DNA of 64,000 nt from Paraplanobispora takensis. GTDB taxonomy: Bacteria > Actinomycetota > Actinomycetes > Streptosporangiales > Streptosporangiaceae. A program made the position numbers and the translations under genes. Below the pieces are notes generated by a model that was not told the DNA's origin, searched no databases, and saw nothing but the letters and a program-made list of their open reading frames with translations. The stretch spans positions 1 through 64,000 of the forward strand of contig NZ_BOOK01000018.1 in the NCBI RefSeq assembly GCF_016863195.1. Reading direction: 5' to 3'. This document shows, piece by piece, positions 49,527 to 58,734 of the stretch (position 1 is the first letter of the stretch; each line of letters opens with the position of its first letter).

Positions 49527-50975
49527 TCAGCTGACGCCGTTCTCCTTGAAGCCCTTCACTATCGCCTCGGTGACCGGGACGACGCCGGCGATCGCCTGCT
49601 TCTGCGGCATGAGGACGGACTTGGCGTAGTTGATCGGAGTGTTCTTGGGGCGCTCGGAGCCGCCGTAGGTGACCTCGATCACCGTCGTGCCGATGCGGAC
49701 GGCGCTGTCGGCGACCCCGACGTGCGCGCTCGGGGTGCGGTTCTTGCGGTACTGGTAGTGCCCGCCGTCGCCCCAGCCCGCGGGCTCGTTGACCTTGTAG
49801 TAGAACAATCCCTGGAACCCGCTGCCCTCCCACTGCTTGGCCTTGGCGCGCAGGTCGATGTAGTACTGCTTGGCCGCCCCGAAGTCCGGGCTCCCGGCGC
49901 GGTTGGTGAAGGCGGTGATGCTGACGTAGACCGTGCGCAGGCCGAGCCGCCCCTTCGCGGCGGGGATCTCCCTGTTGTTCCACTTGCAGACGGTGATCGT
50001 CTTGTTGCCGTCCTGCGTGCGCTCGAAGGTGGCCTTCGCGCCGGTGACCAGCGGGGTGGCGATCGGCTCCACCGCGGCGCAGGCCTTGGGCATGGCGATC
50101 GGGACCGGCGTCGGCGTGACGGTCGGCGTCGGCGTCGGGCTGGGCGGAGGGGTGGCGCGGGCGTACGGCCTGCCCTGCCGCCAGGCCGCGGCCGACTGCG
50201 ACGCCTGGGTGAGCAGGAGCTTGACCTCGCGCAGCGCGTTCTCCTCGTTGACGGACTTCTTGCCGGTGCTGGTGAACAGCGGCAGGTCCTTGCGCACCTG
50301 GCCGGCCTGGTACTTCACCTTGACGGTGAGATCCCCCACCCGGCTGAAGCCCTGGCCGAAGGCGGTCTGGGTCTTGCCCTTGTACCAGGTGTACTGGGAG
50401 TGGGCCTCGTCACCGGCCCCGGTCACCGGCACCACGTCGGAGAAGTAGCTGTCCTTGAGGGGATGGGTGGCGGTGTAGCGGCTGCTCTGCAGGTCGATGC
50501 CGTACTGCTTGCGGGAGACCGTGTCGGCGGTCTCGCCCTTGTGCCCGAGGTGCTGGGTGATCTCCACGCTGATCTCGCGGGACCGGCTGTACTCCCCGAA
50601 GGAGTAGTCGAGGTTCTGCCAGCTGCAGCTCCAGGTGACGGAGGGGAACTCGGAGCTCCGCCTGTCGTTGGTGGCCTCGGTCACCTTCCCCTCCGGGACG
50701 AGACGGTCGGTCTCGGCGGAGTCGACGGTGGCGCAGGCGTCGATCGGCCCCGACGGGGAGGCGGCCGCGGGGACCGCCGGGGAGGCGGCGGAGGAGACCG
50801 GATCCCGCGTCTCGGCGGGCCGGTTCACCATGTACAGGACGACGCCGCCGGTGGCGGCCAGGGCGGTCACTCCGGCCACGGCGGGCACCAGCCAGCGCCG
50901 CCGCGGCGCGGGGGAGGGCGCGGTGGTGTCCCACCTGACCGGGGTGGTGGGCGGTTCTGGATTATGGGGGTTCAC
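49527..50975 (-). CDS. Membrane-anchored protein with paired extracellular DUF3558-like domains (A)
   Basis: A 482-residue paralogue of the next gene product, with the same order: cytosolic tail EPPTTPVRWDTTAPS, one transmembrane segment (about residues 28-49), an Ala/Ser/Pro linker, then two extracellular units (ACATVDSAETDRLVP...CSW and ACAAVEPIATPLVT...CKW) parted by a Thr/Pro-rich linker near residue 275. Both paralogues share GAGDEAH/GAGDQAH and YYKVNE/YYQYR-like segments. It begins 66 bp after the second kinase gene in the same direction. No catalytic motif is seen. Confidence 0.75.
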   Translation of the reverse strand: MNPHNPEPPTTPVRWDTTAPSPAPRRRWLVPAVAGVTALAATGGVVLYMVNRPAETRDPVSSAASPAVPAAASPSGPIDACATVDSAETDRLVPEGKVTEATNDRRSSEFPSVTWSCSWQNLDYSFGEYSRSREISVEITQHLGHKGETADTVSRKQYGIDLQSSRYTATHPLKDSYFSDVVPVTGAGDEAHSQYTWYKGKTQTAFGQGFSRVGDLTVKVKYQAGQVRKDLPLFTSTGKKSVNEENALREVKLLLTQASQSAAAWRQGRPYARATPPPSPTPTPTVTPTPVPIAMPKACAAVEPIATPLVTGAKATFERTQDGNKTITVCKWNNREIPAAKGRLGLRTVYVSITAFTNRAGSPDFGAAKQYYIDLRAKAKQWEGSGFQGLFYYKVNEPAGWGDGGHYQYRKNRTPSAHVGVADSAVRIGTTVIEVTYGGSERPKNTPINYAKSVLMPQKQAIAGVVPVTEAIVKGFKENGVS

Positions 50976-51041
50976 GGAATCTCCTGTGCGGGAATGGGGG
51001 AGCGGGACCGTGAGGGAGGGGTCTCATCTGTGAGATCTCCC

Positions 51042-52637
51042 TCACCCCCCGGAAGTTCGGACCGTTTTTCCGGAAGTGCCGAGTCCCGCCGCGACCAGTT
51101 CGGCGGCTCGGCGCACGGTCCGCTGGTCACCGGGGGTGACACCGCCGTCCTCGGCGCGGGTCCAGACGACCTCGACGATCAGGTTGTCGACCCGGAGCGT
51201 CGTCGAGCAGATGGTCCTGGAGATGCTGCGGCCCACCCTCCAGTAGTCCTGGGTGAAAGCCTCGTCGCCGACCCCGGGGACGTCCCGGACGGGCGACCAC
51301 GTCTGACGGCCGAACTCGGTGTCGGTCCCGGTGGTCGCGGCGGCCTCCTTCTTCCTGCGCTCGAACAGCATCCGGGCGGTCTGACCCGCGCCCTGGCCGC
51401 CCTGGGACGGTACGGCCTGGGCCCGCACGCTGAGCCAGCGGTAGTTGCCGGTGCCCTTGGTGTCCTGCCAGGTGCACTCGTCCACCCTGGTCATGCGCGG
51501 ATCGAAGATCTCGCCGATCAGCCCGCGGGCCTGCTCGACGGTGAGCAGGCCGCACGCCTCGGGCGTGGCGGCGAACCGGCCGCGATCCGGCACGGGCTCC
51601 CCGGCCGTGACCGTGCGGAAGGTGACCACGGCGCCGGCGGCCAGTGCGACCGCCAGCACGGCGGCCCCGGCCCACAGCGGCCCACGGCGGCGGCGGGGCG
51701 CGGCCGGGGGCGGCGGGGTGACGAGCCCCCGCCGGACCGGTGCGGTGGTGGGCTCGAAGACGGAGGGGTTCGCGCGGTCCGCGGCGGAGGCCCCGGCCAT
51801 GACGGGCCGTGGGCCGCTGAACCCGCCGCTGTGACCGCTCGCGACCCGGTCGGCGCGGACGATGTCGTGCAGCACCTGCCGGATCGTGGCGGCGTCCGGA
51901 CGCCGCTGCGGGTCCTTGGCCAGCATGCCGTGCAGGAGCGAGCCGAGCGCGGGCCCCGCCCGGACCGGATCCGGGGGCTCGCGCATCAGCACGGCGGCGG
52001 CGACGGCGGCGGGGTGGTCGCTGTGGAAGGGGGCGCGGCCCTCGACGGCCGTGTACAGCGTCGCCCCGAGCGACCACAGGTCGGAGGCCGGTCCCGCGGG
52101 CTCCTCCCGCAGGCGCTCCGGGGCCGTGTACCCGGCCGAGCCCGCGCGGCTCGCCGTACTGGCCTCGCCGGTCATCGGCACGGCGATGCCGAAGTCGCTG
52201 AGCATCGCCGTACCGTCCTCGCCGAGCAGGACGTTGGCGGGTTTGACGTCCCGGTGGAGCAGGCCGTGCGCGTGCGCCGCCTCCAGGGCGTCCAGGACGC
52301 TCAGGCCGATCGCGGCGACCCTGGCCGGCGCGAGGGCGCCCTGCCGGTCGATCACCCGGTCCAGGGAGCTCCCGCCGGCCAGGTCCATCACGATCCACGG
52401 CTGCCCGTCGTCGGTGACCACGTCGTGGACCATGACGATGGACGGGTGGCTCACCCGGGCGGCGGCCCTGGCCTCGGTGATCGCGCGTTCGGCGAAGGCC
52501 TCCCCGCCGCGCAGCCGCTTGACGGCGACGTCGCGGCGGAGCATCTCGTCGCGCGCCCGCCAGACCGTGCCCGCGCCGCCCTCGCCCAGCCGTTCCAGCA
52601 GCCGGTACCTGCCGGCCAGGATCCGCTCCTCGCTCAT
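51042..52637 (-). CDS. Receptor Ser/Thr protein kinase with extracellular DUF3558-like domain
   Basis: A 531-residue PknB-family (Hanks-type) kinase. The glycine loop is LGEGGAGTVWRA, the lysine is in VAVKRL, the catalytic loop LHRDVKPANVLL, then DFG and the APE-like APERL. The kinase domain ends near residue 265. A Pro/Arg linker with PTTAPVRRG leads to one transmembrane segment (about 325-345) and an outside region with paired cysteines (ACGLLTVEQARGLIG...CTW), as in DUF3558; no PASTA repeats. The start ATG 52637 overlaps the stop of the upstream kinase gene by four bases. Confidence 0.9.
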   Translation of the reverse strand: MSEERILAGRYRLLERLGEGGAGTVWRARDEMLRRDVAVKRLRGGEAFAERAITEARAAARVSHPSIVMVHDVVTDDGQPWIVMDLAGGSSLDRVIDRQGALAPARVAAIGLSVLDALEAAHAHGLLHRDVKPANVLLGEDGTAMLSDFGIAVPMTGEASTASRAGSAGYTAPERLREEPAGPASDLWSLGATLYTAVEGRAPFHSDHPAAVAAAVLMREPPDPVRAGPALGSLLHGMLAKDPQRRPDAATIRQVLHDIVRADRVASGHSGGFSGPRPVMAGASAADRANPSVFEPTTAPVRRGLVTPPPPAAPRRRRGPLWAGAAVLAVALAAGAVVTFRTVTAGEPVPDRGRFAATPEACGLLTVEQARGLIGEIFDPRMTRVDECTWQDTKGTGNYRWLSVRAQAVPSQGGQGAGQTARMLFERRKKEAAATTGTDTEFGRQTWSPVRDVPGVGDEAFTQDYWRVGRSISRTICSTTLRVDNLIVEVVWTRAEDGGVTPGDQRTVRRAAELVAAGLGTSGKTVRTSGG

Positions 52638-54208
52638 GCCCGGCTCCGCAGCGCCGCTTCGGCCCACCGGGCGGCCTTGAGCGCGTTGTTCCTGATGTCG
52701 GCGTCGGTGGGCTTGGCCGAGAGGGTGGAGTAACGGGCCTCGATGACGAGGTTGAGCGCCCGGAAGTGCACGACGCCGGTGTGGGTCTGGCCGAGCTCGG
52801 ACTTCAGGTCGTAGGTGAAGGCCCCCTCTCCCAGCTCCTGCACCGGCTGCCCCGCCGTCGAGACGGCGGTCAGATCCTTCATCCCTATCTCCTCCCACTC
52901 CCACGGGATGCCGCTGCCCGGCTGGGAGTGGTCACGGCCCTGGCTGACCAGGAGGTTCTGAGCGGCCTGGGGGGTCATCATCCACGGTTGCGGCGTGTCG
53001 CCGTCGGCGTGCGGGATCAGCGCGATCCCGGTGTCGGCGGTGGTCCAGGTGCAGCCCTCGTCCTTCGGGCTGCCCTGCGGCGGCTGGGGGGCCCGCGTGA
53101 TCTCGCGGACCTGGGCGGGCGTGAGCAGGGCGCACAGATCCACCGGCTGGGTGAACGCCGTCTTGTCGGCCTGGCCTCCGGTCAGCGTCAGCGTGATCCA
53201 CACGGCGGCGGCCACCACGCACGCGGTGACGCCCAGGGCGATCCACAGCGGGAACCGGGAGCGGCGGGGCGCGGTCTCGCCGGGGCCGGTGCCGGGCCGG
53301 TGCGGCGGGCCGGAGAGGCCGGGGTCCGTGCCGGGGTGCGCCGGGCCGGGGACCCGGGCGTCCGGGGCGGGCGGAGGGGCCCACACCTCGGGGGTGTGGC
53401 CCTCGGCGACCTGTGTGAGCATCCACCGCGCCGTGTCGGCGTCCGGGCGCCGCTCCGGCTCCCTGGCCATCATCGCCATCAGGACCGGCCCGAGCGGGCC
53501 CGCCAGCCGCGGCGGCGTGACCTTCCCGGCCAGGGCCTTCGACAGCCTCGCCATCGGCTCGCCGTCGAAGGCGGCCACGCCCTCGACGGCGTAGTAGAGG
53601 GTGGCCGCCAGCGACCACAGGTCCGAGGCCGGGCCGCCCCGCTCGCCGTCGAGGCGCTCGGGGGCGATGAAGCCGGGCGAGCCGATGAGCAGTCCCGTCT
53701 GGGTGAGCGTCTCCTCGCCGGTGAGCTTGGCGATGCCGAAGTCGGTCAGCACGGCGCGCCCGGTGTCGGTCAGGAAGACGTTGCCCGGTTTGACGTCGCG
53801 GTGCTGGATCCCGCGGGCGTGCGCCGCGGCCAGGCCGTCCAGGAGCTGCGCGCCGAGCGCGGCCACGTGCCGCGGGGGGAGCGGCCCGTGCTCCTCCACG
53901 ACGTCGGCGAGGGTGCGGCCGCGCAGCAGTTCCATGACGATCCACGGCTTGCCGTCGTGGGCCGCCACATCGTGGATGGCCACCACGGAGGGGTGGCGCA
54001 CCTGTGCCGTGGCCTGCGCCTCCCGTACGGCGCGCGCGACCATGTCGGCGCGCCGGGACTCGTCGGCCCCGGGGGGCAGGGTCAGCTCCTTGACCGCCAC
54101 CTCGCGGTGCAGCATCTCGTCCCGGGCCAGCCAGACGGTTCCCATTCCGCCGCTGCCGAGCTGGCGCAGTAGACGGTAGCGCGCCGCAAAATCCTCCCTG
54201 TCGGGCAT
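52634..54208 (-). CDS. Receptor Ser/Thr protein kinase, first gene of operon
   Basis: A 524-residue Hanks-type kinase with LGSGGMGTVWLA, VAVKEL, IQHRDVKPGNVFL, DFG and the SPGFIAPERLDG activation segment. A Pro/Gly-rich juxtamembrane stretch (about 280-335) precedes a single transmembrane segment (FPLWIALGVTACVVAAAVWI). The outside domain has the pattern LCALLTPAQVREITRAPQ...CTW of DUF3558-like domains. It begins 249 bp from the divergent M14 peptidase gene and heads a four-gene leftward operon of two kinases and two membrane proteins. Confidence 0.9.
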   Translation of the reverse strand: MPDREDFAARYRLLRQLGSGGMGTVWLARDEMLHREVAVKELTLPPGADESRRADMVARAVREAQATAQVRHPSVVAIHDVAAHDGKPWIVMELLRGRTLADVVEEHGPLPPRHVAALGAQLLDGLAAAHARGIQHRDVKPGNVFLTDTGRAVLTDFGIAKLTGEETLTQTGLLIGSPGFIAPERLDGERGGPASDLWSLAATLYYAVEGVAAFDGEPMARLSKALAGKVTPPRLAGPLGPVLMAMMAREPERRPDADTARWMLTQVAEGHTPEVWAPPPAPDARVPGPAHPGTDPGLSGPPHRPGTGPGETAPRRSRFPLWIALGVTACVVAAAVWITLTLTGGQADKTAFTQPVDLCALLTPAQVREITRAPQPPQGSPKDEGCTWTTADTGIALIPHADGDTPQPWMMTPQAAQNLLVSQGRDHSQPGSGIPWEWEEIGMKDLTAVSTAGQPVQELGEGAFTYDLKSELGQTHTGVVHFRALNLVIEARYSTLSAKPTDADIRNNALKAARWAEAALRSRA

Positions 54209-54355
54209 ATCGGGAGGATAGCGGAATCACTGATCATGCTCAGCAGGTCGCTCTACGTGACGCGGGACGGGGCCGGGAGGGGGCCGGTGCGGGACCGATC
54301 CATTCCCCGTGGAGCAGGCATATCCATGGTCATCCGGGAAGGCCCAAAAGCCCCG

Positions 54356-54373
54356 GTGACCACATGTGGTCAC
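54356..54373. promoter_or_regulatory. Perfect 18-bp palindrome upstream of the M14 peptidase promoter
   Basis: GTGACCACATGTGGTCAC reads the same on both strands. It ends 14 bp before a -35 hexamer, so it is placed like an activator or upstream repressor site. It could equally serve the divergent kinase operon, whose first start is at 54208. Confidence 0.7.
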
Positions 54374-54387
54374 GGGCGTCGGGGGCG

Positions 54388-54416
54388 TTGACACCTTTCC
54401 GTCAGACGCGCAGATT
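54388..54416 (+). promoter_or_regulatory. Promoter of the M14 peptidase gene
   Basis: TTGACA (54388-54393), a 17-bp spacer and CAGATT (54411-54416) form a near-consensus -35 with a plausible -10. The predicted transcript would start about 33 bp before the ATG at 54457. Confidence 0.65.
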
Positions 54417-54456
54417 TCGCACATTCCTTTGGTTCGGGGGAGGTGCGGAGGTCGCG

Positions 54457-57400
54457 ATGAAACGTGCGAGATTAGCCGTTCTCGCCGTGACGGCCATGCT
54501 CGCGAGCATGGTCGTGTCCCTGCCCGCGGAGGCGGTCCCGGACCCGCCGGACGCGGGCGACGGGATCCACGTCTACACCGGAGAGCTCACCCGGGAGCAG
54601 CTCGCGACGCTGGTGCGGTCCGGCGTCGACCGCGAGGAGCTGCGGCTCACCAAGTCCGCGGACGGAAAGGTCGCCGTCGAGGTGATCCTCGGCACGGCGC
54701 AGGCCGAACAGCTCGCCAAGAGCGGTCTCACCCTGACCGCCCGGCAGGCCGCGCAGCGCAAGGCGGCGGCCAAGGGTGACGGCGTCTTCAAGCCCTACAG
54801 CGGCGCGGGCGGCATCCGCGAGCAGATCGTCGCCGCGGCGGACGCCAAGCCGAACATCGCCAAGGTCGTCGACATCGGCACGACGGTCAAGGGACAGAAG
54901 CTCACCGCGATCAAGGTCACCAAGGACGCCCGCAAGCTGCGGGACGGCTCCCGCAAGGCGACCCTCTACATGGCGGCCCAGCACGCCCGCGAGTGGATCA
55001 CTCCGGAGATGGTCCGCCGGTTGCTGCTGCACTATCTCAACGGCTACGGCACCGACGCCGAGATCACCAAGCTCGTGGACACCACGGAGCTGTGGTTCAT
55101 CCCGGTGGCCAACCCCGACGGCTACGACCACACCTTCACCGAGGGCAACCGCCTGTGGCGCAAGAACCTGCGCGACAACAACGGCGACGGCCAGACCACC
55201 AGCGCCGACGGCGTGGACCTCAACCGCAACCTCGCCTACAAGTGGGGCTACGACAACGAGGGCTCCTCGCCCAACCCGGCCAGCCTGACCTACCGCGGTC
55301 CGAGCCCGCAGTCCGAGCCCGAGACCAAGGCGGTCGACGACCTCGCCCGGCGGGTGAAGTTCACCTACCTGATGAACTACCACTCGGCCGCGCAGCTCCT
55401 GCTGTACGGCGTGGGCTGGCAGCAGGCCACCCCCTCGCCCGACGATCTGATCTTCGAGGCGCTGCTCGGCGACGACGCGACGCCCGCCGTACCGGGCTAC
55501 GACCCCGACATCGGCGCCGAGCTCTACACCACCAACGGTGAGACCGACGGGCACATGGCCAACAGGCGTGACGCGCTGCCGATCACGCCCGAGATGAGCA
55601 CCTGCGAGGTCGCGGTCGAGAGCGTGCCGGACGACGAGTGGACGCTGGAGGACTGCGAGGGCGGTCAGGGCTTCACCTTCCCCGACAGCGAGGCGCTGAT
55701 CCAGGCGGAGTTCGCCAAGAACATCCCGCTGGCGCTGTCGGTCGCCAAGTCGGTCTTCACCCCCGACCGGCCCGTCTCCCCGGTCGGCCGTACCGTGCCG
55801 GACTTCCGGCCCGACAGCTTCACCGTCTCCTACGGTGACCCGCAGCCGGTGGCGGTCATCGCCCGCCGGTCGCTGCTGGCCAAGACGATGCGCTTCCGGA
55901 TCAACGGCGGGCCCGCCCAGATCCGGCCGGTGAGCGAGTGGGACGGCGGCGAGCGCTACGGCGACGAGAACGACGAGTACTTCGCCGAGTACCGGGCCAC
56001 GGTCCGGGGGGCGAGACCGGGGGACAAGGTCGAGGTCTGGTTCACCGGGTTCAAGCTCGGCGGCGGGACCGTGGAGAGCCAGCACTTCACCTACACGCTG
56101 CAGAAGAAGAGCAGCGCCAAGGTGCTCGTCCTGGCCAACGAGGACTACACCGGCTTCAACCCCACCTACCCCGCCTCGGTGACCGCGCCGAAGTACGCCG
56201 CGCAGTACGCGCAGGCGCTGCGGACGGCCGGTTACTCCTCCGAGACCTGGGACGTCGACAAGCAGGGCGTGCCGCACCACCTCGGCGTGCTCGGCCACTT
56301 CAAGGCGGTGGCCTGGTATCTGGGCGACGACCGGCTCGCCATGGAGGCGCAGGACGTGGTCACCCAGACGCCGCTCGGCCCGCTGCCCGACCTGGACGTC
56401 CGCAGGTCGCAGCAGGACCTGACCATCTCGGTGCGCGACTATCTCAACGAGGGCGGCAAGCTGCTGCACACCGGTGAGACCGCCGCGTACTACGGGATCC
56501 TGGGCTCCACGCTCGGCGGCATCTACTACGGCCTGGACGGCGCGCCGGACGCCGACTGCGTGGTCACCACGATCGACGGCTTCTTCGAGGAGTGCCTGCT
56601 GCTGGCCGACGACTTCGCCCAGTACTACATGGGCGTCTACGGGCGGACCTCGCGCAGCGGGCCGACCGGGATCACCGGCACCGGCAATCCGCTGACCGGG
56701 GTCTCGGCCACCTTCGGCGGGCCGGCCGTGGCCGACAACCCGCTGGATGAGGCCGGCAGCCTGCAGGTCACCAGCGACGTGCTGCCGCCGGATGAGTTCC
56801 CGCAGTTCAGGAGCTCGGCCTCGGCGGTCTACCAGGGCGCGACCGGGCCGTTCGACCCGGCCGAGGGCGACTGGTACGTCGCGGGCCCGCACAGCGACGA
56901 CTCCTACATGAGGCTGACCCGCACGGTCGACCTGTCGTCGGTGACCGCGGCCCAGCAGCCGAGGCTGGCGTTCCAGCTCTCCTTCAACACCGAGGAGAGC
57001 TACGACAACGTCATCGTCGAGGCCCACACCGTCGGCCAGGAGAACTGGACGACGCTGCCCGACCTGAACGGCGGGACCGACACCGGCGTCCCGGCCGAGT
57101 GCGAGGCCGGCTTCCTGCTGGACGAGCACCCGTGGCTGACCCACTATCTGACCCCGGGCAACCCGTGCCAGCCGACCGGTACCAGCGGGTCCTGGAACAG
57201 GTTCACCGGTGACTCGGAGGGCTGGCAGCAGGTGGCCTTCGACCTGTCCCCCTACGCGGGCCAGCAGGTCGAGGTCTCGATCAGCTACGTGACCGACCCG
57301 GGCACCGGAGGGGTCGGCGCCTTCGTCGACGACACCAGGGTCACCACCAGCGGCGGGACCCTCGACGCCGAGGGCTTCGAGTCCGGGCTCGGCCCCTGGT

Positions 57401-57585
57401 CCATCCCGGGCCCGCCGCCCGGCAGCCCGACCGGGGCCGGTGACTTCGCCAGGGCGCAGGCCGACAAGACGGCCGCGGTCACGACGCGGGACACCGTGTT
57501 CCTCGGCTTCGGCCTGGAGCAGATCGCGGGCGACGCCGAGCGGGTCGCCGTGCTCAAGAAGATCATGAGGCATCTGATCGGTTAG
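54457..57585 (+). CDS. Secreted M14 zinc carboxypeptidase, multidomain
   Basis: A 1042-residue secreted protein with a Sec signal (MKRARLAVLAVTAMLASMVV, cleavage near AEAVP). After a propeptide-like stretch comes the M14 domain (about residues 105-430). Zinc ligands are HARE (174-177) and the histidine in NYHSAAQLLLYG (309); substrate-binding residues are in DLNRNLAYKWGYD; the catalytic glutamate is in TPEMSTCE (379). The rest includes a glutamine-amidotransferase-like or structural region and a C-terminal segment like those in immune-inhibitor-A-type peptidases (residues about 780-1010). It probably degrades peptides outside the cell. The start ATG 54457 was chosen for the signal peptide and GGAGG. 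Confidence 0.88.
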   Translation: MKRARLAVLAVTAMLASMVVSLPAEAVPDPPDAGDGIHVYTGELTREQLATLVRSGVDREELRLTKSADGKVAVEVILGTAQAEQLAKSGLTLTARQAAQRKAAAKGDGVFKPYSGAGGIREQIVAAADAKPNIAKVVDIGTTVKGQKLTAIKVTKDARKLRDGSRKATLYMAAQHAREWITPEMVRRLLLHYLNGYGTDAEITKLVDTTELWFIPVANPDGYDHTFTEGNRLWRKNLRDNNGDGQTTSADGVDLNRNLAYKWGYDNEGSSPNPASLTYRGPSPQSEPETKAVDDLARRVKFTYLMNYHSAAQLLLYGVGWQQATPSPDDLIFEALLGDDATPAVPGYDPDIGAELYTTNGETDGHMANRRDALPITPEMSTCEVAVESVPDDEWTLEDCEGGQGFTFPDSEALIQAEFAKNIPLALSVAKSVFTPDRPVSPVGRTVPDFRPDSFTVSYGDPQPVAVIARRSLLAKTMRFRINGGPAQIRPVSEWDGGERYGDENDEYFAEYRATVRGARPGDKVEVWFTGFKLGGGTVESQHFTYTLQKKSSAKVLVLANEDYTGFNPTYPASVTAPKYAAQYAQALRTAGYSSETWDVDKQGVPHHLGVLGHFKAVAWYLGDDRLAMEAQDVVTQTPLGPLPDLDVRRSQQDLTISVRDYLNEGGKLLHTGETAAYYGILGSTLGGIYYGLDGAPDADCVVTTIDGFFEECLLLADDFAQYYMGVYGRTSRSGPTGITGTGNPLTGVSATFGGPAVADNPLDEAGSLQVTSDVLPPDEFPQFRSSASAVYQGATGPFDPAEGDWYVAGPHSDDSYMRLTRTVDLSSVTAAQQPRLAFQLSFNTEESYDNVIVEAHTVGQENWTTLPDLNGGTDTGVPAECEAGFLLDEHPWLTHYLTPGNPCQPTGTSGSWNRFTGDSEGWQQVAFDLSPYAGQQVEVSISYVTDPGTGGVGAFVDDTRVTTSGGTLDAEGFESGLGPWSIPGPPPGSPTGAGDFARAQADKTAAVTTRDTVFLGFGLEQIAGDAERVAVLKKIMRHLIG

Positions 57586-57596
57586 GAGGACCGACC

Positions 57597-57660
57597 GGCC
57601 GTACGGCGCGCCGCGCCGTACGGCCCGAAGGGGGCCGGGCGCCGTCGCGGTGCCCGGCCC
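57597..57660 (+). terminator. Double hairpin terminator after the M14 gene
   Basis: GGCCGTACGGCGCG (57597-57610) and its complement (57612-57625) form a near-perfect 29-bp palindrome, followed at once by a second stem GGGCCGGGC/GCCCGGCCC (57632-57660). There is no T run, as is common for actinobacterial terminators. Confidence 0.75.
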
Positions 57661-57703
57661 TCCCGCGTGTCGCGGGCGGATGTCTGGCCGGAGACGGAAA
57701 TTC

Positions 57704-57726
57704 TTAGTAAGGTTTCCTATTAATAA
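57704..57726 (+). promoter_or_regulatory. AT-rich inverted element before the LPMO gene
   Basis: TTAGTAAGG (57704-57712) faces CCTATTAA (57716-57723), an imperfect inverted repeat in an AT-rich island 65 bp before the start. I recall similar TTAGTAAGGTTTCCTA-type elements before secreted polysaccharide-degrading genes in related actinomycetes, but cannot check this here. Confidence 0.45.
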
Positions 57727-57788
57727 CGTGCTATCCGTCGGCCGTTGGACATGTTCGACCTCCCTGTCCCCCCGTTGGAGGAGTCCAC

Positions 57789-58670
57789 GTGCACCTGCGA
57801 CACAAACTGATCACCGGAGCCGTCGCGCTCACGGCCGGATCCCTGTTGGCCCTGCTCCCGTCGGCCCCCGCGGGCGCCCACGGGTCCATGTCGAACCCGC
57901 CCAGCCGCGCGTACGTCTGCAAGACCGAGGGCCCGGACAATCCCAAGTCCGCCGCGTGCAAGGCCGCCGTCGCGGCCGGCGGCACCCAGGCCTTCTACGA
58001 CTGGCACGAGGTGTCGCTGCTGACCGCGGCCGGACGGCACCGCGAGATCATCCCGGACGGCAAGCTGTGCAGCGCCGGGCGTGACAAGTATCGCGGCCTC
58101 GACCTCCCCCGCGCCGACTGGCCGGCCACCCGGGTCAGCCCCGGGCCGCTGACGATCACCTACCACGCGACCGCGCCGCACGCCAACAGCAACTTCGAGT
58201 TCTACATCACCAAGCCCGGATGGAGCCCGACCCAGCCGCTGCGCTGGTCGGACCTGGAGCACATAAAGACCTTCAACAACCAGAACCCCACCACCTTCAC
58301 CAACTGGACCATCAACCTCCCGCAGCGCACCGGCCGGGCGATGATCTACTCGATCTGGCAGCGCGTCGTGGGCAGCGACGAGGCCTTCTACACCTGCAGC
58401 GACGTCGACTTCGGAGGCGGCGGCAGCACGCCCACCCCGACCCCCACCGTCACCCCGACTGTCACGCCGACGCCGACCGTCACCCCGACGGTCACGCCGA
58501 CGCCGACCCCGACCGTCACGCAGCCGGGCGGCACCTGGGCGTCGAACACCGCCTATGCGGCGGGCGCGCGGGTGACCTACGGCGGCGCGACCTACCAGTG
58601 CCTGCAGGCCCACACCTCCCTGCCGGGCTGGGAGCCGCCGAACGTGCCGGCTCTCTGGAAGCGCGTCTAG
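57789..58670 (+). CDS. Secreted AA10 lytic polysaccharide monooxygenase with CBM5/12-like module
   Basis: A 293-residue protein: signal peptide ending APAGA, so that the mature chain begins with His (HGSMSNPPSR), the first copper ligand of AA10 enzymes. The second ligand is the histidine in TAPHANSNFEFY. The catalytic domain ends near residue 210, followed by a Thr/Pro linker made of repeated PTVTPT, and a C-terminal chitin/cellulose-binding type module (WASNTAYAAGARVTYGGATYQ to EPPNVPALWKRV). It cleaves chitin or cellulose oxidatively outside the cell. The start GTG 57789 follows GGAGGAG. Confidence 0.94.
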   Translation: MHLRHKLITGAVALTAGSLLALLPSAPAGAHGSMSNPPSRAYVCKTEGPDNPKSAACKAAVAAGGTQAFYDWHEVSLLTAAGRHREIIPDGKLCSAGRDKYRGLDLPRADWPATRVSPGPLTITYHATAPHANSNFEFYITKPGWSPTQPLRWSDLEHIKTFNNQNPTTFTNWTINLPQRTGRAMIYSIWQRVVGSDEAFYTCSDVDFGGGGSTPTPTPTVTPTVTPTPTVTPTVTPTPTPTVTQPGGTWASNTAYAAGARVTYGGATYQCLQAHTSLPGWEPPNVPALWKRV

Positions 58671-58734
58671 GACGTCCCCTCCCGGGTTCCGCCCGTCCGC
58701 GGCGGGACCCGGGATCCCCACGCTGGAGGATCCG

